A program made the translations under genes and the position numbers. Shown here in pieces: positions 29,835 through 38,640 of a stretch of 64,000 bases of DNA (positions are counted from its first letter, which is position 1; every line of letters starts with the position of its first letter). This DNA comes from a cyanobacterium endosymbiont of Epithemia clementina EcSB. Lineage in GTDB: Bacteria > Cyanobacteriota > Cyanobacteriia > Cyanobacteriales > Microcystaceae. The notes under the pieces were generated by a model. The model did no database searches. It saw only the letters and a program-made list of their open reading frames with translations, and was not told where the DNA came from. The stretch is from assembly GCF_029919255.1 (NCBI RefSeq), contig NZ_CP123991.1, forward strand, positions 2,209,833 to 2,273,832, in the 5' to 3' direction.

Positions 29835-29868
29835 CGAGAAGCGATGTCTCTGGTGGAGATCGCTCTCG
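29835..29868 (-). repeat. GC-rich hairpin in the nifU-nifH gap
   Basis: Interrupted stem with bulges: 29835-29839 with 29864-29868, 29841-29845 with 29859-29863, 29848-29850 with 29856-29858. It lies about 92 bases after the nifU stop. Without a T run it looks like an RNA 3'-end stabiliser rather than an intrinsic terminator. Confidence 0.45.
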
Positions 29869-29909
29869 ACCTGTTTTAGTTAATAACATGGGCTTTGGGT
29901 AGTTGATAG

Positions 29910-29937
29910 TAAATAAGTGAGTCTAAATAAGTGAGTC
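29910..29937. repeat. 14-bp tandem repeat, two copies
   Basis: TAAATAAGTGAGTC occurs twice without spacer, just after the nifU stop. It resembles the short heptamer-like repeats seen between cyanobacterial genes. Confidence 0.8.
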
Positions 29938-29959
29938 GTTGATGGTTTGTTCTATGTTG

Positions 29960-30850
29960 TTATACAGAAACGACGATTAATTCTGGAGAGATACGATTAC
30001 GTAATCTGGCCTCGACTGCATTTTTTAAGGTGGCTGCACTACTCGCACAGGAACCACAGGCTCCTTTGAGGGTGACTTTTACTAAATTTCCTTCTATATC
30101 AAACAAGTCTACATCCCCTCCGTCTTGTGCTAGGGCTGGCTTAACTTCTTCTTCAAGAACCTGTTGAATAAGGGTGATTTTTTGTAAATTTGTTAAAGAT
30201 GTGGTAGGGGCAATTTTGGATTTAAATCTGACAATTTCTGTTGCTGCTTCTACTGCTATGGTTTCTTCTTCCACAATTTCGGCTAGAATATCGTCGATAT
30301 CGGGAAGACAAGAAGCACAACCGCCACCCGCTTTGACATAATTCGTAACCTGCTCAGCAGTGGTCAAACCGTTTTCAAGAACAATGCGGCGAATCTTAGA
30401 ATTAGTTATCCCAAAACAACGGCATACTAGAGTTCCTTCGTCATTTTCATGATTATTTAATGGAATTCCTCTATAATTAGATATGGCTGCTTCTAACGCT
30501 TCTTGTCCCAAGACAGAACAGTGCATTTTTTCTTCAGGTAATCCGCCCAAGAACTCAGAAATTTCTTGATTAGTTAGGTTGAGAGCTTCATCCAAAGTCT
30601 TGCCTATTAATAATTCCGTCAATGCGGAAGAAGAAGCAATTGCCGAGGCACAACCAAATGTCTGAAATCGTGCATCTAAAATAATCTGAGCACTTTCATC
30701 GATTTTCAGGTGTAATCTCAGCGCATCACCACAAGCAACACTTCCCACTTCCCCAGTTGTAATGGCTTCTCCTGACTTTTTCTCCGTAATCGTTCCTTGG
30801 TTTCGAGGATTGTAGAAGAATTCCATAACTTTGTCTGTATAGTCCCACAT
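29960..30850 (-). CDS. nifU: Fe-S cluster scaffold NifU
   Basis: A 296-residue full-length three-domain NifU. The IscU-like N-domain has Cys40, Asp42, Cys67 and Cys111. The central BFD-like [2Fe-2S] domain has Cys143, Cys145, Cys178 and Cys181 (CRC, GGGCASC). The C-terminal Nfu domain has CGSC (Cys265, Cys268). NifU assembles clusters from sulfur provided by NifS and delivers them to NifH and NifB. It lies 76 bases after nifS on the same strand. Confidence 0.96.
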   Translation of the reverse strand: MWDYTDKVMEFFYNPRNQGTITEKKSGEAITTGEVGSVACGDALRLHLKIDESAQIILDARFQTFGCASAIASSSALTELLIGKTLDEALNLTNQEISEFLGGLPEEKMHCSVLGQEALEAAISNYRGIPLNNHENDEGTLVCRCFGITNSKIRRIVLENGLTTAEQVTNYVKAGGGCASCLPDIDDILAEIVEEETIAVEAATEIVRFKSKIAPTTSLTNLQKITLIQQVLEEEVKPALAQDGGDVDLFDIEGNLVKVTLKGACGSCASSAATLKNAVEARLRNRISPELIVVSV

Positions 30851-30926
30851 TGTTTTTTCCTGCGTGAATTGTTGATATTTGTTAATACTAATGAAGAGTC
30901 TATAGTCATTTTCTAGTGAATATTTA

Positions 30927-32129
30927 CTATTTAGCTAAGGCTGCCTGTTTTCGTTCGACGAGCCAACCGGCATCATCGCTAGTGAACGGAGACAAGGCAC
31001 GGAGGCGATCAATAATTCCCGGCAGCACTTCAAGTACCTTCTGAATTTGATCTTGACTGGTAAAACGAGACAAACTAAAGCGAATAGAGCCGTGAAGCAC
31101 TGTATAGGGAAGTCCCATTGCCCGCAATACATGAGACGGTTCTAAAGACCCGGAGGTGCAGGCAGAACCAGATGAGGCACAGATACCATGTTGATTTAGG
31201 GATAAAAGAATAGCTTCTCCCTCGATAAATTTAAAGCCAATATTTGAGGTGTTGGGGAGCCTTTGCACGGCATGACCATTAAGCACGGTATCGGGAATAG
31301 TTGTTAGTATGGTTTGTTCTAAATAATCTCGTAACTCCTTTTCCCCGGTTCCCATAATCAAATGCGACTCAGCTAACTCAGCCGCTTTTCCTAGGGCGAC
31401 AATACTAGGGACGTTTTCGGTTCCTCCACGACGACCCCTTTCTTGATGCCCACCAATTAGTAGAGGGCGAAATCTCGTACCACGACGCACATATAAAGCC
31501 CCAATGCCTTTGGGAGCATGAATTTTATGGCCAGAAAGGGTCAACATATCAATGGTGCTTTCCCGCATATTGAGGGAGATTTTTCCTACCGCTTGCACCG
31601 CATCAACGTGAAATATTGCTTCGTACTTCTTCGCCAGTTGTCCAACTTGTTCTATGGGAAAAATAACGCCGGTCTCATTGTTAGCATACATCAAAGTGAC
31701 TAACGCTGTGTCTTGGGTCAGAGATGCCTCAAACTCCGAAATGTCTAACTGCCCTTGATCATCAACCGATAGGTAAGTGACAGTATAGTTTTTACGTTCT
31801 AAACTTTTGCAGAGATTAAGAACTGCCGGGTGTTCGACCTTACTGGTAATGATGTGACGTTTGTTGGGTTGAGCTAGAAGGGCAGCATGAATGGCGGCAT
31901 TATCTCCTTCAGTTCCACAACTAGTAAAAATGATTTCAGAAGGTTCTGCACCTAACAAGGAAGCAACTTGTTCTCTACCGGTTTTAACCGCGAGTCCTGC
32001 TTGCCCACCAAAGGTATGCATACTAGATGGGTTACCATAATAAGTGGTTAGATAGGGCAGCATGGCTGCGAGAACTTCTTCGTCAACTTGTGTAGTAGCG
32101 TTATTGTCGAGATATACACAGTCTTTCAT
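30927..32129 (-). CDS. nifS: Cysteine desulfurase NifS
   Basis: A 400-residue PLP-dependent desulfurase that supplies sulfur to NifU. The PLP lysine is Lys202 (LSGHKIHAPKG) and the active-site Cys is Cys324 (SSGSACTSGSLEPSHVL). I chose the ATG at 32129 (MKDCVYLDNNATTQ), the usual N-terminus; the open frame extends to a TTG at 32162 that touches the fdxN stop. The bases 32149-32159 upstream repeat ATCACGGAATT, seen before cysE. Confidence 0.96.
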   Translation of the reverse strand: MKDCVYLDNNATTQVDEEVLAAMLPYLTTYYGNPSSMHTFGGQAGLAVKTGREQVASLLGAEPSEIIFTSCGTEGDNAAIHAALLAQPNKRHIITSKVEHPAVLNLCKSLERKNYTVTYLSVDDQGQLDISEFEASLTQDTALVTLMYANNETGVIFPIEQVGQLAKKYEAIFHVDAVQAVGKISLNMRESTIDMLTLSGHKIHAPKGIGALYVRRGTRFRPLLIGGHQERGRRGGTENVPSIVALGKAAELAESHLIMGTGEKELRDYLEQTILTTIPDTVLNGHAVQRLPNTSNIGFKFIEGEAILLSLNQHGICASSGSACTSGSLEPSHVLRAMGLPYTVLHGSIRFSLSRFTSQDQIQKVLEVLPGIIDRLRALSPFTSDDAGWLVERKQAALAK

Positions 32130-32158
32130 CGCAAAGTACCCATAAATAAATTCCGTGA

Positions 32159-32587
32159 TCAAGCAACTAGCAGTTCAGTAAAAGGAAGCAGACAGATGTT
32201 GAAATCTGAGTTAAATCCCAATCGCGCCTTGGAATAACAAGAGAGCTCATTTTTGAGAATAGACGTCGAAGCCAGTGTTCCCGATAGGGCTTGCCTTGAT
32301 TTGATTTCAAGCCATTTTAGTAAAGTTTTATAACGACTGAACCACTTCTCCCAATAATCAGCCTGTGGTGGGTCTGATGCTAAAGAACCGCGAGGGTTAC
32401 TGGGTGAACAGTCTGTGTCGGCAGGACGTACAGCAGCATACTGGAGGGACTTGTAGCAGCCCCGATAATGGTTACAAGTGGTAGAGTCGATGAGCAAAAC
32501 ACCCTGATCGAAGGAGGTAGCATTAGTGGGACATCCAACACTACAGCGATTACGGACAATAGATTCAGATGTTATGACATAACTCAT
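32159..32587 (-). pseudogene. fdxN: FdxN-like ferredoxin gene that has lost most cluster ligands
   Basis: The 142-codon frame is clearly derived from FdxN. It keeps the N-terminal MSYVITSE, CPTNA, an LCN-like TTCNH and the DYWEKWFSRYKTLL segment, and sits in the canonical place between nifB and nifS. FdxN normally binds two [4Fe-4S] clusters with eight Cys. Here the CIxCxRCxxxCP motif reads SIVRNRCSVGCP (two of four Cys left), and the second motif reads CNHYRGCYKSLQYAAVRP (first ligand kept; the others now Tyr, Tyr and Arg). Five ligands are lost by single-base changes with the frame still open. The tail beyond about residue 95 does not resemble FdxN and may be frameshifted. It is probably non-functional. 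Confidence 0.75.
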
Positions 32588-32610
32588 GACACTACCCTTG
32601 CTAGTTCAAT

Positions 32611-32805
32611 TTAGGCCTGCCGGTCGCTGCCTAAATTGGGTAAACAACTGTAATCTTGGGAAAACCCAGCACAGGGGGGAATGCGGTGGTCATCGACGCA
32701 ACTATAACAGGTACTTTGAGTGTTATCACTAGACTGATGACCCACAGCAGTTACCGAGGAAACGGCAGAAGCTCTTACAGGAGTGATAATAACAGAATTC
32801 ATCAT
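32611..32805 (-). CDS. Small Cys-containing protein directly after nifB, unknown
   Basis: A 64-residue frame whose ATG begins one base-triplet after the nifB stop (TAG ATG ATG), so it would be translated by coupling to nifB. The C-terminal half has four Cys (TCYSC, PPC, YSC). I do not recognise it, and I recall no gene here in Anabaena-type clusters. It may be a real microprotein or the displaced, decayed front part of another ferredoxin-like gene. Confidence 0.4.
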   Translation of the reverse strand: MMNSVIITPVRASAVSSVTAVGHQSSDNTQSTCYSCVDDHRIPPCAGFSQDYSCLPNLGSDRQA

Positions 32806-34269
32806 CTACAATACTCCCATCGATTCGTTAGACTGTGTAAACTGCTCGTAAAAATCTAGGGCCACTTTGTCAATAACATCATAAGCCTCAAAGGGTTCTA
32901 AACCAGCCTTACGCAATTCCTCTTGAGGGCAAAGACCAATCTTAGAAGCGAGCACTCCTTTGCAATCAGCAATAGTTTCGATGATATGTTCGAGAGTTGC
33001 TTTCTCGCCGTACCCAGTTTGGCAATAATGGTCGACTTTGCGATGAGCTACGAATTTAACATCTGCACCATCAACTTCAAAGATTTGAAATTCTTTGGCG
33101 TGGCCAAAATGTTGGTTTACTAGACGGTTCCCTTTAGTTGCTACCGCTAGGAGAATCTTAGGACCTTTTTTGACAGTTTTAGCAATTTTGGCGGCTTGAG
33201 CAGCCTTTACCTCGGCGGTGAATTTCTCGATACCTTCGTGGACTTCTTGACGGGCAGCTAGATCATATTCAGGTGTCATTTCAAGGAATTTGTCTTTTGT
33301 GAACTCCTGAGAACGGTCTTCTCCTAAGAGTCCTACTGCGTCTGCACGACATTGACGACAGTGACGCATCATTTTCATGTTGCCAGAACAACTGTCTTGA
33401 ACCGCTTTAAGCTCCTTCGGGCTAGGACCGCGTTGTCCGGTTAACCCAAAGTGAGTTCCATGTTCAGGCGCACTGATTAAAGGCATGATATTATGAAGAA
33501 ATGCACCCTTAGAACGAATAACCTCGTTAACTTCTGCCAGGTGTTGATCATTAACCCCAGGGATCATGACCGAGTTGACCTTGCAAAGGATGTCTGCCTC
33601 TCTAAGGGCGTCGAGAGCCTCCATCTGCTTCTCATGAAGGATTCTGACACCCTCAATTCCTTTGTAACGCTTACGATTGTAACGTACCCAAGGATAGATT
33701 TTTTCCCCAATCTTGGGGTCAATCATATTAATGGTTAGGGTAACATGATCGATTTTTAGTTCTTTGATCTTATCAATATACTCCGTCAACATCAAGCCGT
33801 TGCTTGACAGACACAATTTAATATCAGGGGCTTGCTCAGCTACCAGCTCAAAGGTACGGAAAGTATGCTTGGGGTTTGCCAATGGATCACCGGGACCTGC
33901 AATGCCCAACACGGTCATTTGAGGAATCTTTCCAGCAATGACTAAGGCCTTGTGGGCAGCTTCTTCAGGGGTTAGAACTTCACTAACTACTCCCGGACGG
34001 CTTTCGTTAGCGCAATCATACTTTCGGTTACAATAGTTACATTGAATGTTGCAAGCAGGGGCAACTGCCACGTGCAATCTAGCATAGTGATGGTGTGCGT
34101 CCTCACTATAACAAGGGTGTTTAGCAATCCGTTCCTGAATGTTTTTAGGAACAGCTGCTTGAGAGGCAGAGGGACCGCAGCCGCATGGGACCGAAACTTT
34201 TGGGGTAGACGGGGTTGCTGTCTTGGCCGCTGATGAGTCAGAGTTAGTTAGACCGGTTGATTGTAACAT
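32806..34269 (-). CDS. nifB: FeMo-cofactor biosynthesis radical SAM enzyme NifB
   Basis: A 487-residue NifB that fuses Fe-S units and inserts the carbide to make NifB-co. The radical SAM motif is ACNIQCNYC (Cys73, Cys77, Cys80). A CGCGPS N-terminal Cys motif (residues 29-31) and further Cys for auxiliary clusters ([21 protein letters not shown]) are present. Residues from about 370 form a NifX-like domain ([17 protein letters not shown]). No Shine-Dalgarno is evident; instead the 16 bases around the start match those at the cysE start exactly. It is first in the minus-strand nif operon. Confidence 0.96.
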   Translation of the reverse strand: MLQSTGLTNSDSSAAKTATPSTPKVSVPCGCGPSASQAAVPKNIQERIAKHPCYSEDAHHHYARLHVAVAPACNIQCNYCNRKYDCANESRPGVVSEVLTPEEAAHKALVIAGKIPQMTVLGIAGPGDPLANPKHTFRTFELVAEQAPDIKLCLSSNGLMLTEYIDKIKELKIDHVTLTINMIDPKIGEKIYPWVRYNRKRYKGIEGVRILHEKQMEALDALREADILCKVNSVMIPGVNDQHLAEVNEVIRSKGAFLHNIMPLISAPEHGTHFGLTGQRGPSPKELKAVQDSCSGNMKMMRHCRQCRADAVGLLGEDRSQEFTKDKFLEMTPEYDLAARQEVHEGIEKFTAEVKAAQAAKIAKTVKKGPKILLAVATKGNRLVNQHFGHAKEFQIFEVDGADVKFVAHRKVDHYCQTGYGEKATLEHIIETIADCKGVLASKIGLCPQEELRKAGLEPFEAYDVIDKVALDFYEQFTQSNESMGVL

Positions 34270-34280
34270 TGAATTCCGTG
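34265..34280 (-). promoter_or_regulatory. Start-site element of nifB, identical to that of cysE
   Basis: CACGGAATTCAATGTT spans the nifB start codon; the same 16 bases span the start of the divergent cysE at 35332-35347. A shorter match occurs before nifS (32149-32159) and at 34884-34896. It could be a shared translation-initiation or regulatory element. Confidence 0.5.
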
Positions 34281-34493
34281 GAGTAAGAGGTGGCTAAAAA
34301 ATGACTTAAGAGCATCTAAGAGCATTTCTAAGAGCATTTGGTGCTTCAGTTGCTTGCTGGAACTTATCACAACAAGAGTCAAAAACGATGAATTTTCGTC
34401 CTTGGTGTCTATGCAAGTTATACCACCTTCTTCAGCAGTTCTCGATTTAGACAGCTGAGTTGGGATTTATTAAGTTTATTAAAAAGTACTCAA

Positions 34494-34679
34494 ATGCTGA
34501 AACTGCTTTCCCACGCTATACTGACACATGTTATTTTTTTTTATGGGGTCATGGTGCTAGTATTTTTACTACTAGGTCTAAGTATTTTTTTTAGGGGATA
34601 CGATCATTTATGTACTCAGGACAAAACCCTCACTGGAAAAGAATTAAGGCCCATTCCTGGATGGTTAAGCTCTTCGTGA
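34494..34679 (+). CDS. Possible small membrane protein in the nifB-cysE divergent region
   Basis: A 61-codon ATG frame encoding one long hydrophobic helix (residues 8-33, HVIFFYGVMVLVFLLLGLSIFF) and a polar tail rich in charged residues (GKELRPIPGW). The composition is protein-like and unlike the surrounding AT-rich DNA. There is no recognisable ribosome-binding site and no family I know, so it may also be chance. Confidence 0.4.
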   Translation: MLKLLSHAILTHVIFFYGVMVLVFLLLGLSIFFRGYDHLCTQDKTLTGKELRPIPGWLSSS

Positions 34680-34880
34680 TTTCTCTTGTATTTTGTACTC
34701 AATTATCCTTGACCGAGAACAAAAGACAATAGACTTTCCAGCAAAAAAAGTTGATATATGTTGATATATTTTTTCCGCTTTGCTTTCCTCCCCGCATATT
34801 TGGGTCTCTTTTTGTTATCTTTTTTTACTCCTCTACTACTATAAAAAACCGGAGTAAGCCTTCTGAAGCTCCTCCAGTGC

Positions 34881-34922
34881 TGTTACGGAATTCAATTCTG
34901 TATCTAACGTAACACTTTTTTT
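34881..34922 (+). terminator. Weak intrinsic terminator in the divergent region
   Basis: A 7-bp stem (34881-34887 with 34908-34914) is followed by seven T. It could end a transcript of the small membrane-protein frame at 34494 or attenuate a leader transcript toward cysE. Confidence 0.4.
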
Positions 34923-34977
34923 AAGATAAAGTTGACTTTAACTTATATCTACCCTAACTCTTGTACATCAAAATCTC

Positions 34978-35004
34978 TAAATCCCTTATTTCATAAGGGA
35001 TTTA
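34978..35004. promoter_or_regulatory. 12-bp hairpin in the nifB-cysE divergent region
   Basis: Perfect 12-bp stem around a 3-base loop (TTC), about 340 bases before cysE and 710 before nifB. No T run follows on either strand. It is a candidate operator or RNA element in the main nif promoter region. No perfect NtcA site (GTA-N8-TAC) was found in 34270-35342. Confidence 0.5.
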
Positions 35005-35342
35005 ACCGTTAACTAACGATCAATTCTTGAGTTCTTTAGATGATGTCTTTAAATTTTCTTTTTATAGGGGTTAAATCCTTACCCTGATTGATGTTTAGAT
35101 TGAGTACATAAATGCTTTTACCCCTACCTATAAATACATAAACAATGCACCAGAAATACTAGTACCCCATACTCAAAAAAAAAATTATTAACGGTGTAAA
35201 CATTGAAAATGTAAGCTTGCTAAGATTTTGAGTACACTAATGATTAATATTAAGTAATTTGACTCACCCCAATCGTCTTAGACAGTTTAGGGTAACTTGG
35301 TATAAGCATAACAACTAGGTCTATGTAGAATCACGGAATTCA

Positions 35343-36074
35343 ATGTTTGGATCCATCCCGCTTAGAGACAACCGTTCTGAGGGTCGAGATAATCCCCCAA
35401 ACATCTCGGTCACGACTTTGTCGGCACCTTCCCATCCGACTCGATTACCGTTAAAAACTCTTTGGGAAGACTTTCAAATTATCTTTGCCCGTGATCCAGC
35501 CGCCCGCAATTGGTTAGAGGTGCTATGTTGCTATCCCGGGTTACACGCCTTAGTTTTACATCGTATTTCTCACTGGCTGTGGCATTACGAAATACCCTTT
35601 CTTCCACGCTTTCTTTCCCATTTAGGTAGATTTTTTACAGGTATTGAAATTCATCCGGGGGCAACTCTCGGACAAGGAATTTTTATCGATCACGGCATGG
35701 GGGTAGTTATCGGAGAAACTACCATTGTCGGTGACTATTGTTTAATTTATCAAAACGTTACCCTAGGCGGTACTGGAAAAGAACTCGGTAAACGTCATCC
35801 TACCCTCGGCAATAACGTGGTGGTGGGAGCGGGAGCTAAAGTTTTAGGAAATATTGCTATCGGTGATCATGTTCGTATCGGAGCTGGTTCGATTGTTCTA
35901 AGAGATGTCCCTAGCGACTGTACTGTAGTTGGTGTGCCAGGTCGAATTATTTCCCGCAGTGGTCGTGGCTGTCCTTTGGAACATGGCAAGTTGCCCGATG
36001 TAGAAGCACAAGTTATTCGGACCTTGTTAGACCGAATTGAGCAATTGGAACAAAAGATACAAAACCTATCCTAA
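35343..36074 (+). CDS. cysE: Serine O-acetyltransferase (CysE/NifP)
   Basis: A 243-residue serine acetyltransferase making O-acetylserine, the cysteine precursor, in the cytoplasm. In nif clusters (as nifP) it boosts cysteine for NifS. The N-terminal helical part ([28 protein letters not shown]) and the left-handed beta-helix with hexapeptide repeats and [19 protein letters not shown] and [14 protein letters not shown] motifs are intact. The start shares its 16-base context with nifB. It leads the plus-strand operon through nifV, nifZ and nifT. Confidence 0.93.
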   Translation: MFGSIPLRDNRSEGRDNPPNISVTTLSAPSHPTRLPLKTLWEDFQIIFARDPAARNWLEVLCCYPGLHALVLHRISHWLWHYEIPFLPRFLSHLGRFFTGIEIHPGATLGQGIFIDHGMGVVIGETTIVGDYCLIYQNVTLGGTGKELGKRHPTLGNNVVVGAGAKVLGNIAIGDHVRIGAGSIVLRDVPSDCTVVGVPGRIISRSGRGCPLEHGKLPDVEAQVIRTLLDRIEQLEQKIQNLS

Positions 36075-36089
36075 CCCTACTCTACCATT

Positions 36090-36368
36090 ATGATTAGATC
36101 ATCTCGTCCCGATGCGTTGATCAGCCAAGTTGCGAAGGTTTCTCGATGTGAACGCTGGTTACTCCATCGTCGCCTTGAAGAACTGATGATTCCCTGTTGG
36201 TGTCCCGATGACGGGTCTTTGTGGGTGGAAATTGAACACGGCATTGATGCCATTCTTCTGCGTAGCACCGTCTACCAAGCGAGTGCCTCCCGTCAAGAAT
36301 TAGTGGACTGGCTTGGACGTTGCTGGGAAGCGGCGGATATCCTTTCAACTCAATTCTACAACAGTTGA
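36090..36368 (+). CDS. Asr1405/Asl0597-family protein
   Basis: A 92-residue protein of a small cyanobacterial family named after Anabaena Asr1405/Asl0597, recurrently placed near cysE and nifV. It shows CERWLLHRRLEELMIPCWCP-type N-terminal and SRQELVDWLGRCW C-terminal helices (residues about 66-80). No known catalytic motif. It starts 15 bases after cysE, so the two are co-transcribed. Function not established. Confidence 0.75.
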   Translation: MIRSSRPDALISQVAKVSRCERWLLHRRLEELMIPCWCPDDGSLWVEIEHGIDAILLRSTVYQASASRQELVDWLGRCWEAADILSTQFYNS

Positions 36369-36475
36369 GAATATTTTTCATCTTGTTGTTTTTCCGTCTT
36401 GTTTTTTACGCCCTTAACTCGTTGAGACCTAGCTCTGTTGGCTGATTGCGGAATAACTAGTTTTTTAGTGCTGTC

Positions 36476-36688
36476 ATGGAAGACCATCCAATCTCTAACG
36501 AATTCACTCAGTTTTTACAACAAGAACTATCTCTTTCCTCCGATGACCTAGCGGTTGCTCTGAACAATCGCCGACAACCAGGAGATCCTATTCCTATGTT
36601 GCTATGGCAATATGGATTGATTTCTAGAGGACAACTTCAGCGAATTTGGGACTGGCTTGATGCTCAGATTCAATTCCAGTTCCCTTGA
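36476..36688 (+). CDS. DUF2949-family protein
   Basis: A 70-residue acidic helical protein of the DUF2949 type. The family features FLQQELSLSSDDLAVAL and PMLLWQYGLISRGQLQRIWDW are visible. Function unknown. It lies between the Asr1405-type gene and nifV in the plus-strand nif operon, with gaps of 107 and 47 bases. Confidence 0.75.
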   Translation: MEDHPISNEFTQFLQQELSLSSDDLAVALNNRRQPGDPIPMLLWQYGLISRGQLQRIWDWLDAQIQFQFP

Positions 36689-36735
36689 CCATCATCTTAG
36701 CAAGTTATTACCTATAGTTGTCGAGACATTAAGCC

Positions 36736-37869
36736 ATGGACAAAACTTGTATTAACGATACCACCCTCAGAGATGGAGAACAGGCGGCTGGTATTGTTTT
36801 CACTCCCGAAGAAAAAATATCTCTGGCTAGTTTGATGGATGCTATGGGCATTCCCGAATTGGAGGTAGGAATTCCGGCCATGGGAGGAAGTGAAGCGGAA
36901 GCCATTACTAAGATCACCCAGCTAGGGTTAAAGGCTGACTTATTAGGCTGGAATCGAGCGGTACGCTCCGATGTGGAAGCTTCCCTTGCTTGTGGACTCA
37001 AACGAGTTCATATCTCCGTTCCCGTGTCTGATGTGCAAATTGAAGCTAAGTTCAAAGGTAATCGCTCTCTAGTTTTTGCCCGTCTAGAGAATACCCTTAA
37101 ATTTGCCGTGGATAACGGTTTGTTTGTTTCTGTAGGAGCAGAAGATTCCTCTAGAGCTTCAGAAGAATTTTTGCTAGAGGTTGCCTGTGCTGCTCAGGGA
37201 TGGGGAGCATCTCGTTTTCGATTTTGCGATACGGTAGGTATTCTAAATCCTGTCACCACTACGAAAAAAGTCGGTGACTTAGTCAAAGAGTTATCAATCC
37301 CCGTAGAGATCCATACCCATAACGACTTTGGCTTAGCTACAGCAAATGCTTTAGCTGGCCTCGAGGCGGGAGCTACTTCCGTAAATACTACCGTTAATGG
37401 GTTGGGAGAACGGGCAGGGAATGCGGCTTTGGAAGAGATAATTATGGCCCTCAAGCATCTCTATCAGGTGGACTTGGGCATTAATACTTGTCATTTAAGG
37501 GAATTGTCCCAATTGGTCATTGCCGCCTCGGGTCACACTCTTCCTCCTTGGAAGGCTGTAGTAGGAGATAATGCCTTCGCTCATGAATCAGGTATTCATG
37601 CTCACGGAGTTCTCAAGAATCCCCGAACCTATGAACCCTTTGCCCCAGAAGAAATCGGTTGGCAAAGACAATTGGTGGTAGGTAAGCATTCTGGACGACA
37701 TCTAGTTGCTAATTTGCTAAAACAACATGGCATTACTTTAGATCGTGAAGAAGCCCAATTTGTCTTAGATGCGGTGCGCAGTTTGTCAGTTCAGATGAAA
37801 CGAAGTTTAACAGTAGATGAATTACTTAATTTAGTACCTCATAGGAGAATATCTCATGGGATTATATAA
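36736..37869 (+). CDS. nifV: Homocitrate synthase NifV
   Basis: A 377-residue enzyme condensing acetyl-CoA with 2-oxoglutarate to homocitrate, the organic part of FeMo-cofactor. The metal-binding motifs DTTLRDGEQAAG (residues 7-18) and HTHNDFGLATANA (HxH), and VNTTVNGLGERAGNAALEE, are intact. Its last 14 bases overlap nifZ in another frame, which indicates coupled translation. Confidence 0.95.
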   Translation: MDKTCINDTTLRDGEQAAGIVFTPEEKISLASLMDAMGIPELEVGIPAMGGSEAEAITKITQLGLKADLLGWNRAVRSDVEASLACGLKRVHISVPVSDVQIEAKFKGNRSLVFARLENTLKFAVDNGLFVSVGAEDSSRASEEFLLEVACAAQGWGASRFRFCDTVGILNPVTTTKKVGDLVKELSIPVEIHTHNDFGLATANALAGLEAGATSVNTTVNGLGERAGNAALEEIIMALKHLYQVDLGINTCHLRELSQLVIAASGHTLPPWKAVVGDNAFAHESGIHAHGVLKNPRTYEPFAPEEIGWQRQLVVGKHSGRHLVANLLKQHGITLDREEAQFVLDAVRSLSVQMKRSLTVDELLNLVPHRRISHGII

Positions 37870-38167
37870 TCCTGGCGAAATCGAACTCAACGATCCTCCA
37901 GTTTTTCAAATGGAGGAAAAAGTCCGCTTACGGAAAATGATTCGTAATGATGGTACATTTCCGGGTAAAGAACTTGGCCAAACTTTAGCGAAAAAGGGTG
38001 ATGTTGGCTACGTAGTTGGTATTGGAACCTATCTACAAAGTTATTATATCTATGCGGTGCATTTTATTGATAGTGGCTTTGTTGTAGGATGTCGCCGCAA
38101 AGAATTAGAATCAGCCGAGGATCCTGAAATCCTCGAACGTCGCAAAGCGGAAACGAGTAGCTATTGA
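37856..38167 (+). CDS. nifZ: NifZ, P-cluster maturation protein
   Basis: A 103-residue NifZ, which helps form the second P-cluster in MoFe protein. It has the NPGEIELNDPP N-terminus, VRNDGTFPG-type segment (here IRNDGTFPGKELG), GDVGYVVGIGTYLQ and IYAVHFIDSGFVVGCR blocks. The start lies within nifV with AGGAG upstream (in ...CATAGGAGAATATCTC). Confidence 0.93.
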   Translation: MGLYNPGEIELNDPPVFQMEEKVRLRKMIRNDGTFPGKELGQTLAKKGDVGYVVGIGTYLQSYYIYAVHFIDSGFVVGCRRKELESAEDPEILERRKAETSSY

Positions 38168-38188
38168 GTAATACACTAGAAAAGTTAA

Positions 38189-38218
38189 AATTATAACTAT
38201 TTTTCAATAGTTATAATT
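38189..38218. repeat. 12-bp hairpin between nifZ and nifT
   Basis: Perfect 12-bp AT-rich stem (38189-38200 with 38207-38218, 6-base loop) starting 21 bases after the nifZ stop. No T run follows, so it is probably an intercistronic stabiliser. Confidence 0.5.
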
Positions 38219-38272
38219 CTGCTTTCTATATTAGTGTTAGATTATCATTTTTTGTTATTTAGGAGTCATTTC

Positions 38273-38473
38273 ATGAAAGTTATTTTAAGTCGTAATGATG
38301 CGGGTAGTTTATCCGTCTACGTTCCTAAAAAAGACCTAGAGGAAGTGGTGGTCAACGAGACCCCCGCAGATGGGGGGAAAGTTTTAACCTTGGCTAATGG
38401 TTGGGATTTAAAGTTTCCTACCTTGACTGATGATACTAAGTTACCCCAAACTATGGAAGCGACAAAGCTGTAA
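38273..38473 (+). CDS. nifT: NifT/FixU protein
   Basis: A 66-residue NifT, a small protein of unclear function that usually travels with nifZ. MKVILSRNDAGSLSVYVPKK and TLANGWDLKFP are typical. I set the start at the ATG 38273 with AGGAG at 38261-38265; the open frame extends 13 codons upstream to a TTG-type codon without family similarity. Confidence 0.92.
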   Translation: MKVILSRNDAGSLSVYVPKKDLEEVVVNETPADGGKVLTLANGWDLKFPTLTDDTKLPQTMEATKL

Positions 38474-38640
38474 TTACTGTTAGTTTTTGGAGAATAAAAC
38501 AGAGGTAACTCCTTTAGAGAATACGAAAAGTGAAGGGCAAGAGAAGAAGGTTAAAATATCTCTTTCTTTCTTTTGTCTCGTTTTTATCTTCACTTTCTTG
38601 TTCTCTGAATTATTGACTCTAAATTATTGAGGATTTAGTC

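Noticed and set aside
32159-32587. Possible fdxN excision element
   Set aside because: The frame is damaged by substitutions, not by an insertion; no recombinase gene is near.
34270-35342. NtcA binding site in the nifB-cysE region
   Set aside because: I scanned for GTA-N8-TAC and found only near misses, so none is claimed.
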